From Clostridiales bacterium (GTDB lineage Bacteria; Bacillota; Clostridia; Oscillospirales; Oscillospiraceae), in contig DQIA01000104.1 in NCBI GenBank assembly GCA_003525905.1, positions 17,852-81,851 on the forward strand: a stretch of 64,000 nucleotides of DNA, in the 5' to 3' direction. This document shows positions 39,356 through 47,873 of the stretch, one piece after another. The notes under the pieces were generated by a model that had not been told where the DNA came from, ran no database searches, and was given only the letters and a program-made list of their open reading frames with translations. The position numbers and the translations under genes are program-made. Positions within the stretch are counted from its first letter, which is position 1, and every line of letters starts with the position of its first letter.

Positions 39356-39391
39356 GCTCCGCCGCGGCATTTCCCGCGGCGGAGCATTTTT
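39356..39391 (+). terminator. Terminator of murA
   Basis: GCTCCGCCGCGG (39356-39367) and CCGCGGCGGAGC (39374-39385) form a perfect 12-bp stem with ATTTTT after it. Confidence 0.92.
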
Positions 39392-39422
39392 ATGATTTGA
39401 AAAGGACCTCTCAGCGATATCT

Positions 39423-40061
39423 ATGGACAAATTCGTATTTCTTCTTGAGCTCATCGGCACAGTGGCCTTTGCAGCCTCCGGCTCGCTGACCGCCATGCGC
39501 CGGCATATGGACCTGCTCGGTGTCATCGTGCTCGGCGTCATCACCTCCGTCGGCGGCGGCATCCTGCGCGACGTCATTCTCGGCATCACGCCTCCCCTCG
39601 CCTTCCGCGACCCGACGTGCACGCTTGTGGCCGTCGGCGTGTCGCTCCTGCTGTGCATCCCGTGGATCCGCCACAGCCTCATGCACAACCACCGTCTGTT
39701 CGACGTCTCTCTGCTGCTCATGGACTCCGTCGGCCTCGGCGTGTTCACCGTCATGGGTATCTGGAATGCCATGGACTTCTCGCCGGACCGCAGCACCTAT
39801 CTTCTTGTGTTCGTCGGCCTGCTGACCGGCGTCGGCGGCGGTGTCATGCGCGATGTGCTGGCCGGAAACATGCCCTATATTCTCGTCAAGCACGTTTACG
39901 CCTGCGCCTCGCTCGCGGGTGCAGTGCTCTGCGCCGTGCTGTGGCGGCATGTGCCGCAGTATGTGGCCATGCTGGCCGGTATGGCGGCCGTCCTGCTCAT
40001 CCGCCTGCTCTCAGCGCATTTCCGCTGGAATCTGCCGCGCGTGAAGGACGAAACACTCTGA
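39423..40061 (+). CDS. TRIC/UPF0126-family membrane channel-like protein
   Basis: Predicted 212 residues, about seven hydrophobic helices. Two related halves are visible, each with a glycine-rich turn followed by RDV: TSVGGGILRDVILG and TGVGGGVMRDVLAG. This is the signature of the UPF0126/TRIC family, trimeric cation channels in structures of bacterial members (YadS/YicG type). The physiological role in bacteria is not settled. Followed by its own terminator. Confidence 0.9.
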   Translation: MDKFVFLLELIGTVAFAASGSLTAMRRHMDLLGVIVLGVITSVGGGILRDVILGITPPLAFRDPTCTLVAVGVSLLLCIPWIRHSLMHNHRLFDVSLLLMDSVGLGVFTVMGIWNAMDFSPDRSTYLLVFVGLLTGVGGGVMRDVLAGNMPYILVKHVYACASLAGAVLCAVLWRHVPQYVAMLAGMAAVLLIRLLSAHFRWNLPRVKDETL

Positions 40062-40069
40062 AAGACTTT

Positions 40070-40105
40070 GCCGGAACGGTATTTCTGCCGCTCCGGCATT
40101 TTTTT
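40070..40105 (+). terminator. Terminator after the TRIC-like gene
   Basis: GCCGGA.CGG (40070-40079) pairs with CCG.TCCGGC (40088-40097), followed by ATTTTTTT. Confidence 0.88.
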
Positions 40106-40150
40106 GTCCGGAAAACAGGGCAAAAATCCGGGATTTCCCGAAAAAAAGGA

Positions 40151-40179
40151 TTGACCCCCGACGTTTCGTATGATAGAAT
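40151..40179 (+). promoter_or_regulatory. Promoter of the rpmG-secE-nusG-rplK-rplA cluster
   Basis: TTGACC (40151-40156), 17 bases, TAGAAT (40174-40179). The next gene starts about 130 bases downstream, with an attenuator-like hairpin between. Confidence 0.85.
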
Positions 40180-40192
40180 AACTCTACCTGTG

Positions 40193-40226
40193 AAAAAGGG
40201 CTTTTTTGTTATGCCCTTTTTGCCTG
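40193..40226 (+). terminator. Attenuator-like hairpin in the rpmG leader
   Basis: AAAAAGGGC (40193-40201) and GCCCTTTTT (40213-40221) form a 9-bp stem ending in a U-run, directly after the transcription start. A terminator within the leader suggests controlled read-through into rpmG-secE-nusG. Confidence 0.6.
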
Positions 40227-40315
40227 CGGACGGCGCCCGCGTAGTTTCGGCGTCCCCTAAATTTTTCTAGCCGCAGGTCATGCAGGGAGGCAAAATTTTA
40301 AGGAGGTGCCGAACA

Positions 40316-40465
40316 ATGCGAGTCAAGATCACGCTCAGATGCAACGAATGCAAGCAAAGAAACTACAACACGATGAAAAACAAGAAGAACGACCCCGACC
40401 GTCTTGAAATGAAGAAGTATTGCAGGTTCTGCAGAAAGCACACGGTTCATACCGAGACGAAGTAA
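40316..40465 (+). CDS. rpmG: Ribosomal protein bL33
   Basis: Predicted 49 residues; ATG 40316 after [35 protein letters not shown] and [10 protein letters not shown] give two CxxC pairs, the zinc-binding (C+) form of L33. It is the normal first member of the rpmG-secE-nusG cluster of Firmicutes. Length is normal for the family. Confidence 0.96.
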   Translation: MRVKITLRCNECKQRNYNTMKNKKNDPDRLEMKKYCRFCRKHTVHTETK

Positions 40466-40482
40466 GGGAAAGGGTGAAAGCA

Positions 40483-40713
40483 ATGGCAGAAGTCAACAAG
40501 AAGCCGAATATCTTTGTCCGCATGGGCACAGGCCTTTCCCGCTGGTTCCGCGAAATGAAGAGCGAGCTGAAGAAGGTCGTCTGGCCCTCCGGCAAGCAGC
40601 TGGTGAACAACACCGTCGTCGTTCTCGTCGCCGTTCTGATCGTCGGTATCATCGTCTGCCTGTTCGATCTCGGCGCAGGCGAGCTGATTGGCCTGCTGCG
40701 CAAGCTGTTCTAA
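40483..40713 (+). CDS. secE: Preprotein translocase subunit SecE
   Basis: Predicted 76 residues; ATG 40483 after AAGGGAAAGGGTGAAAG. The conserved amphipathic segment FREMKSELKKVVWPSGKQL is followed by one membrane helix (about 43-65), the minimal SecE found in Gram-positives. It clamps SecY in the translocon. Between rpmG and nusG, as usual. Confidence 0.96.
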   Translation: MAEVNKKPNIFVRMGTGLSRWFREMKSELKKVVWPSGKQLVNNTVVVLVAVLIVGIIVCLFDLGAGELIGLLRKLF

Positions 40714-40728
40714 GTCAGGACAAGCGGT

Positions 40729-41256
40729 ATGGCAGAAACAGCAAAATGGTATGTTGTGCATACCTATTCCGGTTATGAAAATACCGTTATGGCGACCATT
40801 GAAAAAACGGTCGAGACCCGTCAGCTGCAGGACATCATCCAGCAGGTCTCCATCCCCATGGAAACCGTGACCGAAGTCACGGAAAAGGGTCCGAAGACCT
40901 ATGACCGCAAGGTCTTCCCCGGCTATGTGCTGGTGAAGATGGTCATGACGGACGACGCCTGGTATATCATCAAGAACGTCCGCGGCGTCACCGGGTTTGT
41001 CACATCCGGCAGCACCAAGCCCACCCCCCTGACGGAGGATGAGGTCATTCAGCTCGGCGTCGAAAAGCGCGAGATCGTCGTTGGCTACAAGGTCGGCGAC
41101 ACGGTTCGCATCATGGACGGCCCGCTGACGAGCTTCAGCGGCATCGTCGAGGAGCTGGACGTCGAAAAGAACCGGGTGCGCGTCACCGTTTCCATGTTCG
41201 GCCGCGAAACGCCGGTCGATCTGGAGCTCGATCAGGTGGAGCTCTCCACCGACTGA
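40729..41256 (+). CDS. nusG: Transcription termination/antitermination protein NusG
   Basis: Predicted 175 residues. The N-terminal NGN domain starts [20 protein letters not shown] and includes [19 protein letters not shown]; the KOW domain is [20 protein letters not shown]. It binds RNA polymerase and coordinates elongation, pausing and termination. Length is normal. The ribosome site (GTCAGGACAAGCGGT) is weak, so translation may be coupled to secE 15 bases upstream. Confidence 0.96.
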   Translation: MAETAKWYVVHTYSGYENTVMATIEKTVETRQLQDIIQQVSIPMETVTEVTEKGPKTYDRKVFPGYVLVKMVMTDDAWYIIKNVRGVTGFVTSGSTKPTPLTEDEVIQLGVEKREIVVGYKVGDTVRIMDGPLTSFSGIVEELDVEKNRVRVTVSMFGRETPVDLELDQVELSTD

Positions 41257-41338
41257 TCCGGGCAAAACGTGGGAGGGGTTCTCCCCCGCCAGAAATACGC
41301 GTCAGCGTATTACCACATTCTATTTGGAGGTGCTTATC

Positions 41339-41764
41339 ATGGCACAGAAAGTTACTGGTTATATCAAACTTCAGATTCCGGCCGCCAAGGCGACCGCTTC
41401 GCCCCCTGTCGGCCCGGCTCTCGGCCAGCATGGCGTTAATATCGCACAGTTTATCCGCGAGTTCAACGACCGCACCAAGGATCAGGCCGGTTTTAAGATC
41501 CCCGTCGTGATCACGGTCTATGCGGACCGCAGCTTCTCCTTCGTCACCAAGACGCCTCCGACCCCGACCCTCATTCTGAAGGCCATCGGTCAGGAAAAGG
41601 GCTCCGGCGTTCCCAACAAGAACAAGGTCGGAACCATCACCAAGGCGCAGGTGCGCGAGATCGCAGAGCGCAAAATGCCCGACCTCACCGCCGCCACCAT
41701 CGAGGCCGCGATGAGCCAGGTTGCAGGCACCTGCCGCAGCATGGGCATCGTCGTTGTCGACTGA
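41339..41764 (+). CDS. rplK: Ribosomal protein uL11
   Basis: Predicted 141 residues, the standard length; ATG 41339 after [33 protein letters not shown] is the conserved N-terminus, with the Pro-rich segment that binds thiostrepton-type drugs and release/stringent factors. The C-terminal domain binds 23S rRNA at the GTPase centre. Lies between nusG and rplA in the usual order. Confidence 0.97.
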   Translation: MAQKVTGYIKLQIPAAKATASPPVGPALGQHGVNIAQFIREFNDRTKDQAGFKIPVVITVYADRSFSFVTKTPPTPTLILKAIGQEKGSGVPNKNKVGTITKAQVREIAERKMPDLTAATIEAAMSQVAGTCRSMGIVVVD

Positions 41765-41844
41765 TCGCTGAGTCTGCCGAGGTCGCCTGACCTCATCTAT
41801 GTGGGAGGATTATTCCGCATCACCACTTTAAGGAGGATATAACA

Positions 41845-42534
41845 TTGTTTAGAGGTAAGAAATATAAGGACAGCGCGAAGCAGATCGACCGCTCCGTGCA
41901 GTATGAAGTCTCCGACGCCCTTGCGCTCGTCGTGAAGACCGCCCCCGCCAAGTTCGACGAGACTGTCGAGATCCACATCAAGCTCGGCGTCGACTCCCGC
42001 CACGCTGACCAGCAGGTCCGCGGCGCCATCGTCCTGCCCAACGGCACCGGCAAGACCCGCAAGGTCCTTGTCTTCGCCAAGGACGCCAAGGTCGACGAGG
42101 CCAAGGCAGCCGGCGCTGACTATGTCGGCGGCATGGAGCTCGTGGAGAAGATCACGAAGGAAAACTGGTTCGACTTCGACGTCGTCGTCGCTTCCCCGGA
42201 TATGATGGGTATCGTCGGCCGTCTTGGTAAGGTCCTCGGCCCGAAGGGCCTCATGCCCTCCCCGAAGGCCGGCACCGTCACCCCGAACGTCGCCGCTGCC
42301 GTCAAGGAGATCAAAGCCGGTAAGATCGAGTATCGTCTCGACAAGACCAACATCATCCACTGCCCGATCGGCAAGGTCTCCTTCGGCGCTGAGAAGCTGA
42401 CCGAGAACCTGAACACGCTGCTTGGCGCCGTCGTCAAGGCGAAGCCGGCCGCAGCAAAGGGCCAGTATATCCGCTCCTGCGTCGTTGCCTCCACCATGGG
42501 CCCCGGCGTAAAGGTCAATACTGCCAAGTTCTAA
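41845..42534 (+). CDS. rplA: Ribosomal protein uL1 (TTG start)
   Basis: Predicted 229 residues starting at TTG 41845, preceded by [31 protein letters not shown] and the conserved [20 protein letters not shown] and [15 protein letters not shown] are L1 signatures. It forms the L1 stalk and can repress its own operon by binding mRNA. No ATG lies nearby in frame. Confidence 0.96.
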   Translation: MFRGKKYKDSAKQIDRSVQYEVSDALALVVKTAPAKFDETVEIHIKLGVDSRHADQQVRGAIVLPNGTGKTRKVLVFAKDAKVDEAKAAGADYVGGMELVEKITKENWFDFDVVVASPDMMGIVGRLGKVLGPKGLMPSPKAGTVTPNVAAAVKEIKAGKIEYRLDKTNIIHCPIGKVSFGAEKLTENLNTLLGAVVKAKPAAAKGQYIRSCVVASTMGPGVKVNTAKF

Positions 42535-42544
42535 TGCGTTTGAT

Positions 42545-42576
42545 CATGGAGCAGCAAAGCGTTTGTCTGCTCCATG
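42545..42576 (+). terminator. Perfect hairpin after rplA
   Basis: CATGGAGCAG (42545-42554) and CTGCTCCATG (42567-42576) form a 10-bp stem; only AATTT follows, so termination may be partial. Confidence 0.6.
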
Positions 42577-42602
42577 AATTTCCCCAGAAATCAGAAAATT
42601 GC

Positions 42603-42631
42603 TTGACAAATCCGGCATTTTCTGATAAAAT
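42603..42631 (+). promoter_or_regulatory. Promoter of rplJ-rplL
   Basis: TTGACA (42603-42608), 17 bases, TAAAAT (42626-42631). Its transcript begins with the L10 leader. Confidence 0.88.
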
Positions 42632-42637
42632 ATTTCC

Positions 42638-42751
42638 CGTTGCCAGAGACAGCAGGAGGCTTATGCCGTAACGATCCCCATCCTGCCGAGGTTACACGAA
42701 ATACAAGTGATTTCTGTGTCCTCATGTCTTTTGGCATGAGGACATTTTTTC
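42638..42751 (+). promoter_or_regulatory. L10 (rplJ) leader RNA with terminator
   Basis: The leader contains CAGCAGGAGGCTTATGCCG and TCCTGCCGAGG, the two sides of the L10(L12)4-binding structure of Firmicute L10 leaders, then a terminator stem GTCCTCATG (42718-42726) with CATGAGGAC (42735-42743) and ATTTTTT. Excess L10-L12 complex is known to bind such leaders and lower expression. Confidence 0.8.
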
Positions 42752-42765
42752 GGAGGTGACACACA

Positions 42766-43299
42766 TTGCCCAATTCCAAGGTACTTGAAAGCAAGAAGGC
42801 AATCGTCGATGCACTGGCTACGAAGCTGCAGGGTTCCACCGCTGCCGTGTTCGTGGACTACAAGGGCATCACTGTCGCACAGGATACCGAGCTTCGCAAC
42901 AAGTTCCGTGAAGCTGGCGTGGAATACACCGTTGTTAAGAACACTCTGACTCGTTTCGCTGCCAACAAGGCCGGCTATAACCAGTTCGATGAGATGCTCA
43001 ACGGCACCACTTCCCTCGCCACCACCACGGGTGATCCCATTGCTCCGGCTCGTATCGTCTGCGAGTTTGCCAAGAAGAACAAGAACGTTCTGAAAATCAA
43101 GGGCGGCTTCGTTGAAGGCTCCGTCCTGTCTGTCGAGCAGCTTCAGGGCTTCGGCGAGCTTCCCAGCAAGGACGCTCTCATCGCCCAGGTTCTCGGCACC
43201 TTCCTGGCTCCGATCTCCGCTCTGGCATTCTGCCTCGACCAGATCCGCCAGCAGAAGGAAGGCCCCGCTCCCGCGGAAGAAGCTCCCGCAGAAGCCTAA
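42766..43299 (+). CDS. rplJ: Ribosomal protein uL10 (TTG start)
   Basis: Predicted 177 residues from TTG 42766 after CGGAGGTGACACACA. KVLESKKAIVDALATKLQGS and AAVFVDYKGITVAQDTELR are typical of L10, and EYTVVKNTLTRFAANKAG is the rRNA-binding part. The C-terminal helix holds L7/L12 dimers; the protein ends in an Ala/Glu-rich tail. It binds its own leader. Confidence 0.96.
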   Translation: MPNSKVLESKKAIVDALATKLQGSTAAVFVDYKGITVAQDTELRNKFREAGVEYTVVKNTLTRFAANKAGYNQFDEMLNGTTSLATTTGDPIAPARIVCEFAKKNKNVLKIKGGFVEGSVLSVEQLQGFGELPSKDALIAQVLGTFLAPISALAFCLDQIRQQKEGPAPAEEAPAEA

Positions 43300-43339
43300 T
43301 CCATCACTCATCTATTACACTAATTAGGAGGATTTTATA

Positions 43340-43711
43340 ATGTCTGAGAAAATCGCTGCCCTGATCGAAGAAGTTAAGGGTCTGTCCGTCCTCGAGCTGT
43401 CTGAGCTTGTCCATGCTCTCGAAGAGACCTTCGGTGTCTCCGCTGCCGCTGCCGCTGTTGCTGCTCCCGCTGCCGGTGCTGCTGAGGCCGCTGAAGAGAA
43501 GACCGAGTTCGACGTCGTCCTGAAGGAATGCGGCGCGAACAAGATCGCTGTCATCAAGGTCGTCCGTGCTCTGACCGGCCTGGGCCTGAAGGAAGCCAAG
43601 GAGATCGTCGACAACTGCCCGAAGACCCTGAAGGAAGCTGTTTCCAAGGAAGATGCCGAGAAGATCGTCAACGACCTCAAGGAAGCCGGCGCTACCGCAG
43701 AGATCAAGTAA
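43340..43711 (+). CDS. rplL: Ribosomal protein bL12 (L7/L12)
   Basis: Predicted 123 residues; ATG after TTAGGAGGATTTTATA. The N-terminal dimer domain ([20 protein letters not shown]), the Ala-rich hinge (about 36-52) and the C-terminal factor-binding domain ([40 protein letters not shown]) are all present. It recruits translation GTPases. In most Firmicutes rpoB follows; here it is followed by a terminator and a repeat element. Confidence 0.97.
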   Translation: MSEKIAALIEEVKGLSVLELSELVHALEETFGVSAAAAAVAAPAAGAAEAAEEKTEFDVVLKECGANKIAVIKVVRALTGLGLKEAKEIVDNCPKTLKEAVSKEDAEKIVNDLKEAGATAEIK

Positions 43712-43733
43712 GATATCCCCTATCCTGCAATTT

Positions 43734-43763
43734 ACGCCGCAGCACCGAAGTGCTGCGGCGTTT
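43734..43763 (+). terminator. Terminator of rplL; left copy of a duplicated hairpin
   Basis: CGCCGCAGCAC (43735-43745) and GTGCTGCGGCG (43750-43760) form an 11-bp stem with a CGAA loop and TTT. The same 30 bases recur at 43966-43995, on the other side of the repeat element. Confidence 0.9.
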
Positions 43764-43965
43764 GCGTTTCCCATAAGCCTCGCAGAGTTCGCCGCCCGCA
43801 GGCGGCGAATCAATTGAGATCATTTTCTCCGGCGGCGTGTACGTCGGAGAAAATACCACTCAGTCCGTCAGTGTGCGAATCGTTCGGCTCCGGCGGACGA
43901 TTCGTGCGCGCAGCGGACTGAAATTCCCTTATCAGAAAAGCCCTTTTGGCTTTTCTGATAGGCTC
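43764..43965 (+). repeat. Structured intergenic repeat, copy A, between duplicated rplL terminators
   Basis: The shared core runs from GCCTCGCAGAG (43777) to the last hairpin (43960). It holds four stems: TTCGCCGCC/GGCGGCGAA (43788-43809), ATTTTCTCCG/CGGAGAAAAT (43822-43854), a long one closed by CAGTCCG/CGGACTG (43861-43920) with inner CGAATCG/CGATTCG, and a TATCAGAAAAGCC/GGCTTTTCTGATA hairpin (43930-43960). Copies B (48742-48942, inverted) and C (55244-55426) share the first three stems almost base for base, with paired changes in the inner stem. No open frame is conserved. Confidence 0.9.
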
Positions 43966-43995
43966 ACGCCGCAGCACCGAAGTGCTGCGGCGTTT
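43966..43995. terminator. Right copy of the duplicated rplL terminator hairpin
   Basis: Identical over 30 bases to 43734-43763, then TGCG instead of GCG. It also lies where the leftward gene at 44021-44434 ends, so it could act for both directions. Confidence 0.85.
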
Positions 43996-44020
43996 TGCGC
44001 GTTTGTTTTGATTCCTGCGT

Positions 44021-44434
44021 TTATTCCTCGATCTCTGTGCTGATGCGATCGTCCTTTCCGCCCTCCGGGCGGCCGCTCAGGAAGCGCCGCGTGGCAAACA
44101 GCGCCACGACGCCCGCAATGCCAACGGCCAGGGAAAGGGGCTCATGATGGTTCAGCACCACATAGCGCGACAGCGCCATGATGAGCAGCTCCAGCGTGTT
44201 GCCGACGGTCGGCCGCAGCAGCATTTTTACAAATTCCACCGCCACGACAAGCGACGTGATGCTGCTCAGGAACGAATCGAGAAAGCCCTCCGCCAGAAAA
44301 ATGGACGGATCGCGCGCAAGCTCCCAGATCTCGATGCCCATCAGCGCAACGAGCACCAGCACAATGATGGCAGCCAGCACGATCTCGAGGATCTCCAGAA
44401 ATCTATGGATCCCGTGAATGATCTTTTCTCCCAA
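44021..44434 (-). CDS. Integral membrane protein, possibly PsiE-like (TTG start)
   Basis: Predicted 137 residues from TTG 44434, which has AAGGAG seven bases upstream. The open frame extends further, but a promoter with a perfect 17-base spacer (44468-44496) lies within that extension, so a start downstream of it is favoured. About four hydrophobic segments are visible, for example IVLAAIIVLVLVALMGIEI and LSLAVGIAGVVALFAT. VVAVEFVKMLLRPTVGNTLE resembles PsiE-type (phosphate-starvation-inducible) membrane proteins, but this is weak. Function unknown. Confidence 0.6.
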   Translation of the reverse strand: MGEKIIHGIHRFLEILEIVLAAIIVLVLVALMGIEIWELARDPSIFLAEGFLDSFLSSITSLVVAVEFVKMLLRPTVGNTLELLIMALSRYVVLNHHEPLSLAVGIAGVVALFATRRFLSGRPEGGKDDRISTEIEE

Positions 44435-44467
44435 AGTCTGCACTCCTTCTTCTGATTTTCCGTATTT

Positions 44468-44496
44468 AGTATACAGGAACCGGCCGGTCTCGTCAA
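44468..44496 (-). promoter_or_regulatory. Promoter of the leftward membrane protein gene
   Basis: Minus strand TTGACG (44496-44491), 17 bases, TATACT (44473-44468). Confidence 0.75.
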
Positions 44497-44521
44497 GCAG
44501 GAACATTTTTTCGAAACTCTC

Positions 44522-44550
44522 TTGCACGCCCAGAGCGTATGTGATATACT
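44522..44550 (+). promoter_or_regulatory. Promoter of the MATE gene
   Basis: TTGCAC (44522-44527), 17 bases, TATACT (44545-44550), divergent from the promoter at 44468-44496. Confidence 0.75.
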
Positions 44551-44565
44551 CATTGTGTCTACACC

Positions 44566-44597
44566 GCTGCAGCAGTCATCCGATCTGCTGCAGCCCA
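44566..44597 (+). promoter_or_regulatory. Hairpin in the MATE leader
   Basis: GCTGCAGCAG (44566-44575) and CTGCTGCAGC (44585-44594) form a perfect 10-bp stem followed by CCATTTT. It lies between promoter and start codon and could attenuate expression of the transporter. Confidence 0.5.
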
Positions 44598-44622
44598 TTT
44601 TATGATGACTGGAGAAGATACC

Positions 44623-45987
44623 ATGGAAACGAAAGCAGCCGGCAGCCTGACGCATGGCCGGCTCGGGAAGCAGATCCTTGCCTTCAGCCTGCCGCTGATG
44701 CTGTCGAATGTTCTGCAGGTCCTGTTCAATATGTCGGACATCGCCGTCGTAGGCCGTTTCTCCGGCCCGATCGCACTCGGCGCAGTCGGATCCACGGCGA
44801 CGCTCGTTACCCTGTTTACGGGTTTTCTCATTGGCCTTGGCAGCGGTATCAATGCCCTTGTTGCGCGCTTTCTCGGCGCAGGCAGCCGTGAGGAGACGCA
44901 GCGCACCGTCCATACGGCCCTTGCCCTGAGCCTCATCTTCGGCGCGGTGCTCCTGCTGCTCGGCGAGCTGACGGCTGTTCCTCTGCTGAAGCTGCTCGGC
45001 ACAAAGGAAGAGCTGATCGACGGCGCGACGATCTACCTGCGCATCTATTTCCTCGGCATGCCCGCCATGGCGCTCTATAACTTTGGCAATGCCGTTCTGA
45101 GCGCTGCGGGCGATACCCGCCGCCCCCTGCTTTATCTGCTCATCGCGGGCATTCTGAACGTCGCTCTGAATCTCTTCTTCGTCATCGTCTGCGGCATGAG
45201 CGCCGACGGCGTCGCACTGGCCAGTATCCTGACGCAGTACCTGTCGTCCGTCCTGATCCTCATTGCTCTTGTCCGGACGAAGGATGCCTACGGAGTCCGG
45301 CCGAAATGCATCCGCCTTCACCGCGACAAGCTCGCCCCCCTGCTGACACTGTGCTGCTCCGCGGGTCTGCAGAACGCCATCTTCGCCGTTGCCAACCTGT
45401 TCATTCAGGCAGGCGTCAACCGTTTCGACGCCCTGATGGTCGAAGGCAACTCCGCCGCCGCCAACGCAGACGGCCTTATTTACGACGTCATGGCTGCCTT
45501 CCACACAGCCTGTGCCAGCTTCATTGGGCAGAACTACGGCGCGGGCAACCGCGACCGCGTGCGCAGGACCTATTGGATCAGCCTCAGCTACTCGTTCGCG
45601 GCGGGCGCCGTGCTCGGCCTGAGCCTTGTGTTCTTTGGCCGCGGCTTCCTTGCCCTCTTTACGGACTCGGCTGAGGTCGCAGCCGCCGGTATGCACCGCC
45701 TGTGCATCATGGGCTTCTCCTATGCCATCTCGGCCTTTATGGACTGCACCATTGCAGCCTCCCGCGGCCTTGGCCGCTGTGTTGTGCCGACGATCATCGT
45801 CGTGCTTGGCTCATGCGTGTTCCGCGTGATCTGGGTCTACACGATCTTCGCCTCCGTCGGGACCATTGCCTCACTCTACCTGCTCTATCCGGTGTCTTGG
45901 ACGCTGACAGCCGGGGCCGAAATGGTCTACTTTTTCTACCTGTACCGCAAAGTATTCCGGAACCCGGCGAAACCGGCAACTGTCTGA
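44623..45987 (+). CDS. MATE-family multidrug/cation antiporter
   Basis: Predicted 454 residues from ATG 44623 (GGAGAAGATACC upstream); the ATG seven codons earlier has no ribosome site. About twelve membrane helices in two related halves. GKQILAFSLPLMLSNVLQVL and NMSDIAVVGRFSG are typical MATE N-terminal motifs, and GSGINALVARFLGAG is helix 3. It probably exports drugs or metabolites in exchange for Na+ or H+. The substrate cannot be predicted. A perfect 17-bp terminator follows. Confidence 0.93.
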   Translation: METKAAGSLTHGRLGKQILAFSLPLMLSNVLQVLFNMSDIAVVGRFSGPIALGAVGSTATLVTLFTGFLIGLGSGINALVARFLGAGSREETQRTVHTALALSLIFGAVLLLLGELTAVPLLKLLGTKEELIDGATIYLRIYFLGMPAMALYNFGNAVLSAAGDTRRPLLYLLIAGILNVALNLFFVIVCGMSADGVALASILTQYLSSVLILIALVRTKDAYGVRPKCIRLHRDKLAPLLTLCCSAGLQNAIFAVANLFIQAGVNRFDALMVEGNSAAANADGLIYDVMAAFHTACASFIGQNYGAGNRDRVRRTYWISLSYSFAAGAVLGLSLVFFGRGFLALFTDSAEVAAAGMHRLCIMGFSYAISAFMDCTIAASRGLGRCVVPTIIVVLGSCVFRVIWVYTIFASVGTIASLYLLYPVSWTLTAGAEMVYFFYLYRKVFRNPAKPATV

Positions 45988-45989
45988 AA

Positions 45990-46027
45990 AACAAATGCCT
46001 CGCTGCATTCGCAGCGAGGCATTTGTT
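45990..46027. terminator. Bidirectional terminator between MATE and LRR genes
   Basis: AACAAATGCCTCGCTGC (45990-46006) and its exact complement (46011-46027) form a 17-bp stem with an ATTC loop, with A and T runs on both sides. It ends both convergent genes. Confidence 0.93.
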
Positions 46028-46028
46028 C

Positions 46029-47744
46029 TTATCCGGCAATCGTGGAGGTCGGGTCCCAATAGACCACAACACCCATGTCGGACAGCTCCGTCACATGCGT
46101 GATCTTCGTACCGAACGCATTGACCTGCACGAGGTTCTGGCAGGCCTTCAGGCACTCGATGTCCGTGATGTCGGTGTTGTAATCCACATCCACATAGTTC
46201 AGCTCCGGCAGACCAGCAAGGCCGCTGATATCAGAGAGCTGGTTATAGGAGCCGTAGAACTGCTGCAGCCGGCACGTCTCCGTAAACGGCGGCAGCTCCT
46301 TGACGAGATTGTGGCTCATGTCAAGGTATGTCAGGTTCACGAGCGAGGCCGCACTGTCGACATTCTCGAGCTGGTTGTCCGAGAGGCGCAGCTCTGTAAG
46401 CTGCAGGCACGAGCCGAGGCCGGAGACGTCCGTCAGGGCGTTTTTCGAAAGATCCAGCTTCGTCAGGGCGCGCATGCCTGACAGCGGCGCGACGCTCGTG
46501 ATGCGGTTGCTGGCAAGTTTCAGTTCCGTCATCTCCGTACACTTGGCCAAGGCAGACACGCTCGTGATGTCATTCTCCGAAAGGTCGAGCGCCGTGAGCT
46601 TCGTCAGGCCGTCCAGCGCATCGATCGCCGTGATGGCATTGCGGGACAGGTCCGCCGTCTTCAGGCCGCTGTAGTTGGAGAGCGCGCCGATGTTGGAGAT
46701 GCTGTTATCGGACAGGTCGAGGTGCTCCATTGCCTTCGCGCCGGAGAGCGCCACGATGTTCGAAAGGCCGCAGCCGCTGAGGTTCAGATCGGACAGGTCG
46801 GTCAGCGTGCCGATATATTCGAGCGTCTGTGCCGAGACAAGGGAGCCGGAGAGGTCCAGCTTCTCGAGATACGGCATCACCATCAGGAAGGTATAGTCGT
46901 CAAACATACCGTTGTGGATCGTCAGGCTGTGCAGGCCCGTGAAGTAATGCAGGTCCGAGAAATCCGTGACCTCCTCCGGCATGACGAACTCCGTCACGGC
47001 CCACAGGTCGCTCGTGTAGATGACGGACGGCGACGGCTTGAGAATAAGGTCTCGCACATACTGCTCAAAGGCGCTGTCCGTAAACGTGACCTCCTCCACA
47101 ACACCGACAATCAGATAGTCGGCCTCCGTCAGCGGGCTGACAAGCCCGTCGTCGCTGACGGCAATGGCGGAAACATGCGTGGAGCCTGCCGGAAGGGCGA
47201 TCGGCTCAGCATAGGGCGCGTCCGCCGTCGAGGGGTACTGCTCCGTCACGGAGACATAGACGGTGCCGCTCGGCGCAGAGACCGAGACCGTGATATAATC
47301 CGAGAATTCGCCGCCGTCCGGAGTCAGTGCTGGGGCTGCCGGGCGGGCCGCCTCCAACGAGGCGCGAATGGCCGGGTCCGTGATGCTGTCGAGCATCTGC
47401 TGGGCATCAAGCAGCTTGTCCTGCGCCACATAGGTCGCGCTCAGGCGGCGGTAGAGCTGCTCCGAGGGGGCCGTGCGGATGGCTTCTACAAGCGTGCGCT
47501 CCGCGCGCGTGTAGCTGCCGTCAGCCAGGCAGGCATCCGCAAGCGCCAGCACATAGTCCACATTGTCCGGCGCAAGCGAGACGGCCGTCGTATAGCGGTC
47601 AACCGCGCGGGCATAGTTGCCGCTCTTCATGGCCTTCTCTCCGAGCGCCGCAAAATTATCCGCCGTCCAAAGGAAATGATACAATCCAAAGAGAAGTCCG
47701 GCCAGCAGCACGAGCACAACCAGCAGGATCAGGGCTTTCTTCAT
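46029..47744 (-). CDS. Membrane-anchored leucine-rich-repeat protein with TPR part
   Basis: Predicted 571 residues from ATG 47744 (GGAGACATTGCGT upstream). The N-terminal hydrophobic helix (KKALILLVVLVLLAGLLFGL) anchors it in the membrane. Residues about 35-120 resemble TPR repeats (AMKSGNYARAVDRYTTAVSL). About 130-210 is a beta-sandwich with GEFSDYITVSVSAPSGTVYV, like the chitobiase-type C-terminal domain. Residues about 275-570 are internalin-type repeats of 22 (LTALDLSENDITSVSALAKC). It likely displays an adhesive surface outside the cell. It has its own promoter. Confidence 0.85.
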   Translation of the reverse strand: MKKALILLVVLVLLAGLLFGLYHFLWTADNFAALGEKAMKSGNYARAVDRYTTAVSLAPDNVDYVLALADACLADGSYTRAERTLVEAIRTAPSEQLYRRLSATYVAQDKLLDAQQMLDSITDPAIRASLEAARPAAPALTPDGGEFSDYITVSVSAPSGTVYVSVTEQYPSTADAPYAEPIALPAGSTHVSAIAVSDDGLVSPLTEADYLIVGVVEEVTFTDSAFEQYVRDLILKPSPSVIYTSDLWAVTEFVMPEEVTDFSDLHYFTGLHSLTIHNGMFDDYTFLMVMPYLEKLDLSGSLVSAQTLEYIGTLTDLSDLNLSGCGLSNIVALSGAKAMEHLDLSDNSISNIGALSNYSGLKTADLSRNAITAIDALDGLTKLTALDLSENDITSVSALAKCTEMTELKLASNRITSVAPLSGMRALTKLDLSKNALTDVSGLGSCLQLTELRLSDNQLENVDSAASLVNLTYLDMSHNLVKELPPFTETCRLQQFYGSYNQLSDISGLAGLPELNYVDVDYNTDITDIECLKACQNLVQVNAFGTKITHVTELSDMGVVVYWDPTSTIAG

Positions 47745-47778
47745 ACGCAATGTCTCCAATCGGAAGTTATACGCGTTT

Positions 47779-47807
47779 ATTATACTTCCCCACGCGGCGG
47801 AAGTCAA
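47779..47807 (-). promoter_or_regulatory. Promoter of the LRR gene
   Basis: Minus strand TTGACT (47807-47802), 17 bases, TATAAT (47784-47779). Confidence 0.85.
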
Positions 47808-47873
47808 CGGAAATCGCGGTTTTCCGGGGAGGATGACGGAACGCGCCGCTATTTCCCCGGAAAAGCTTGCAAA

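Noticed and set aside
44435-44527. Longer start of the leftward membrane protein
   Set aside because: A promoter with a perfect spacer lies inside the extension, and the TTG at 44434 has a well-placed AAGGAG.
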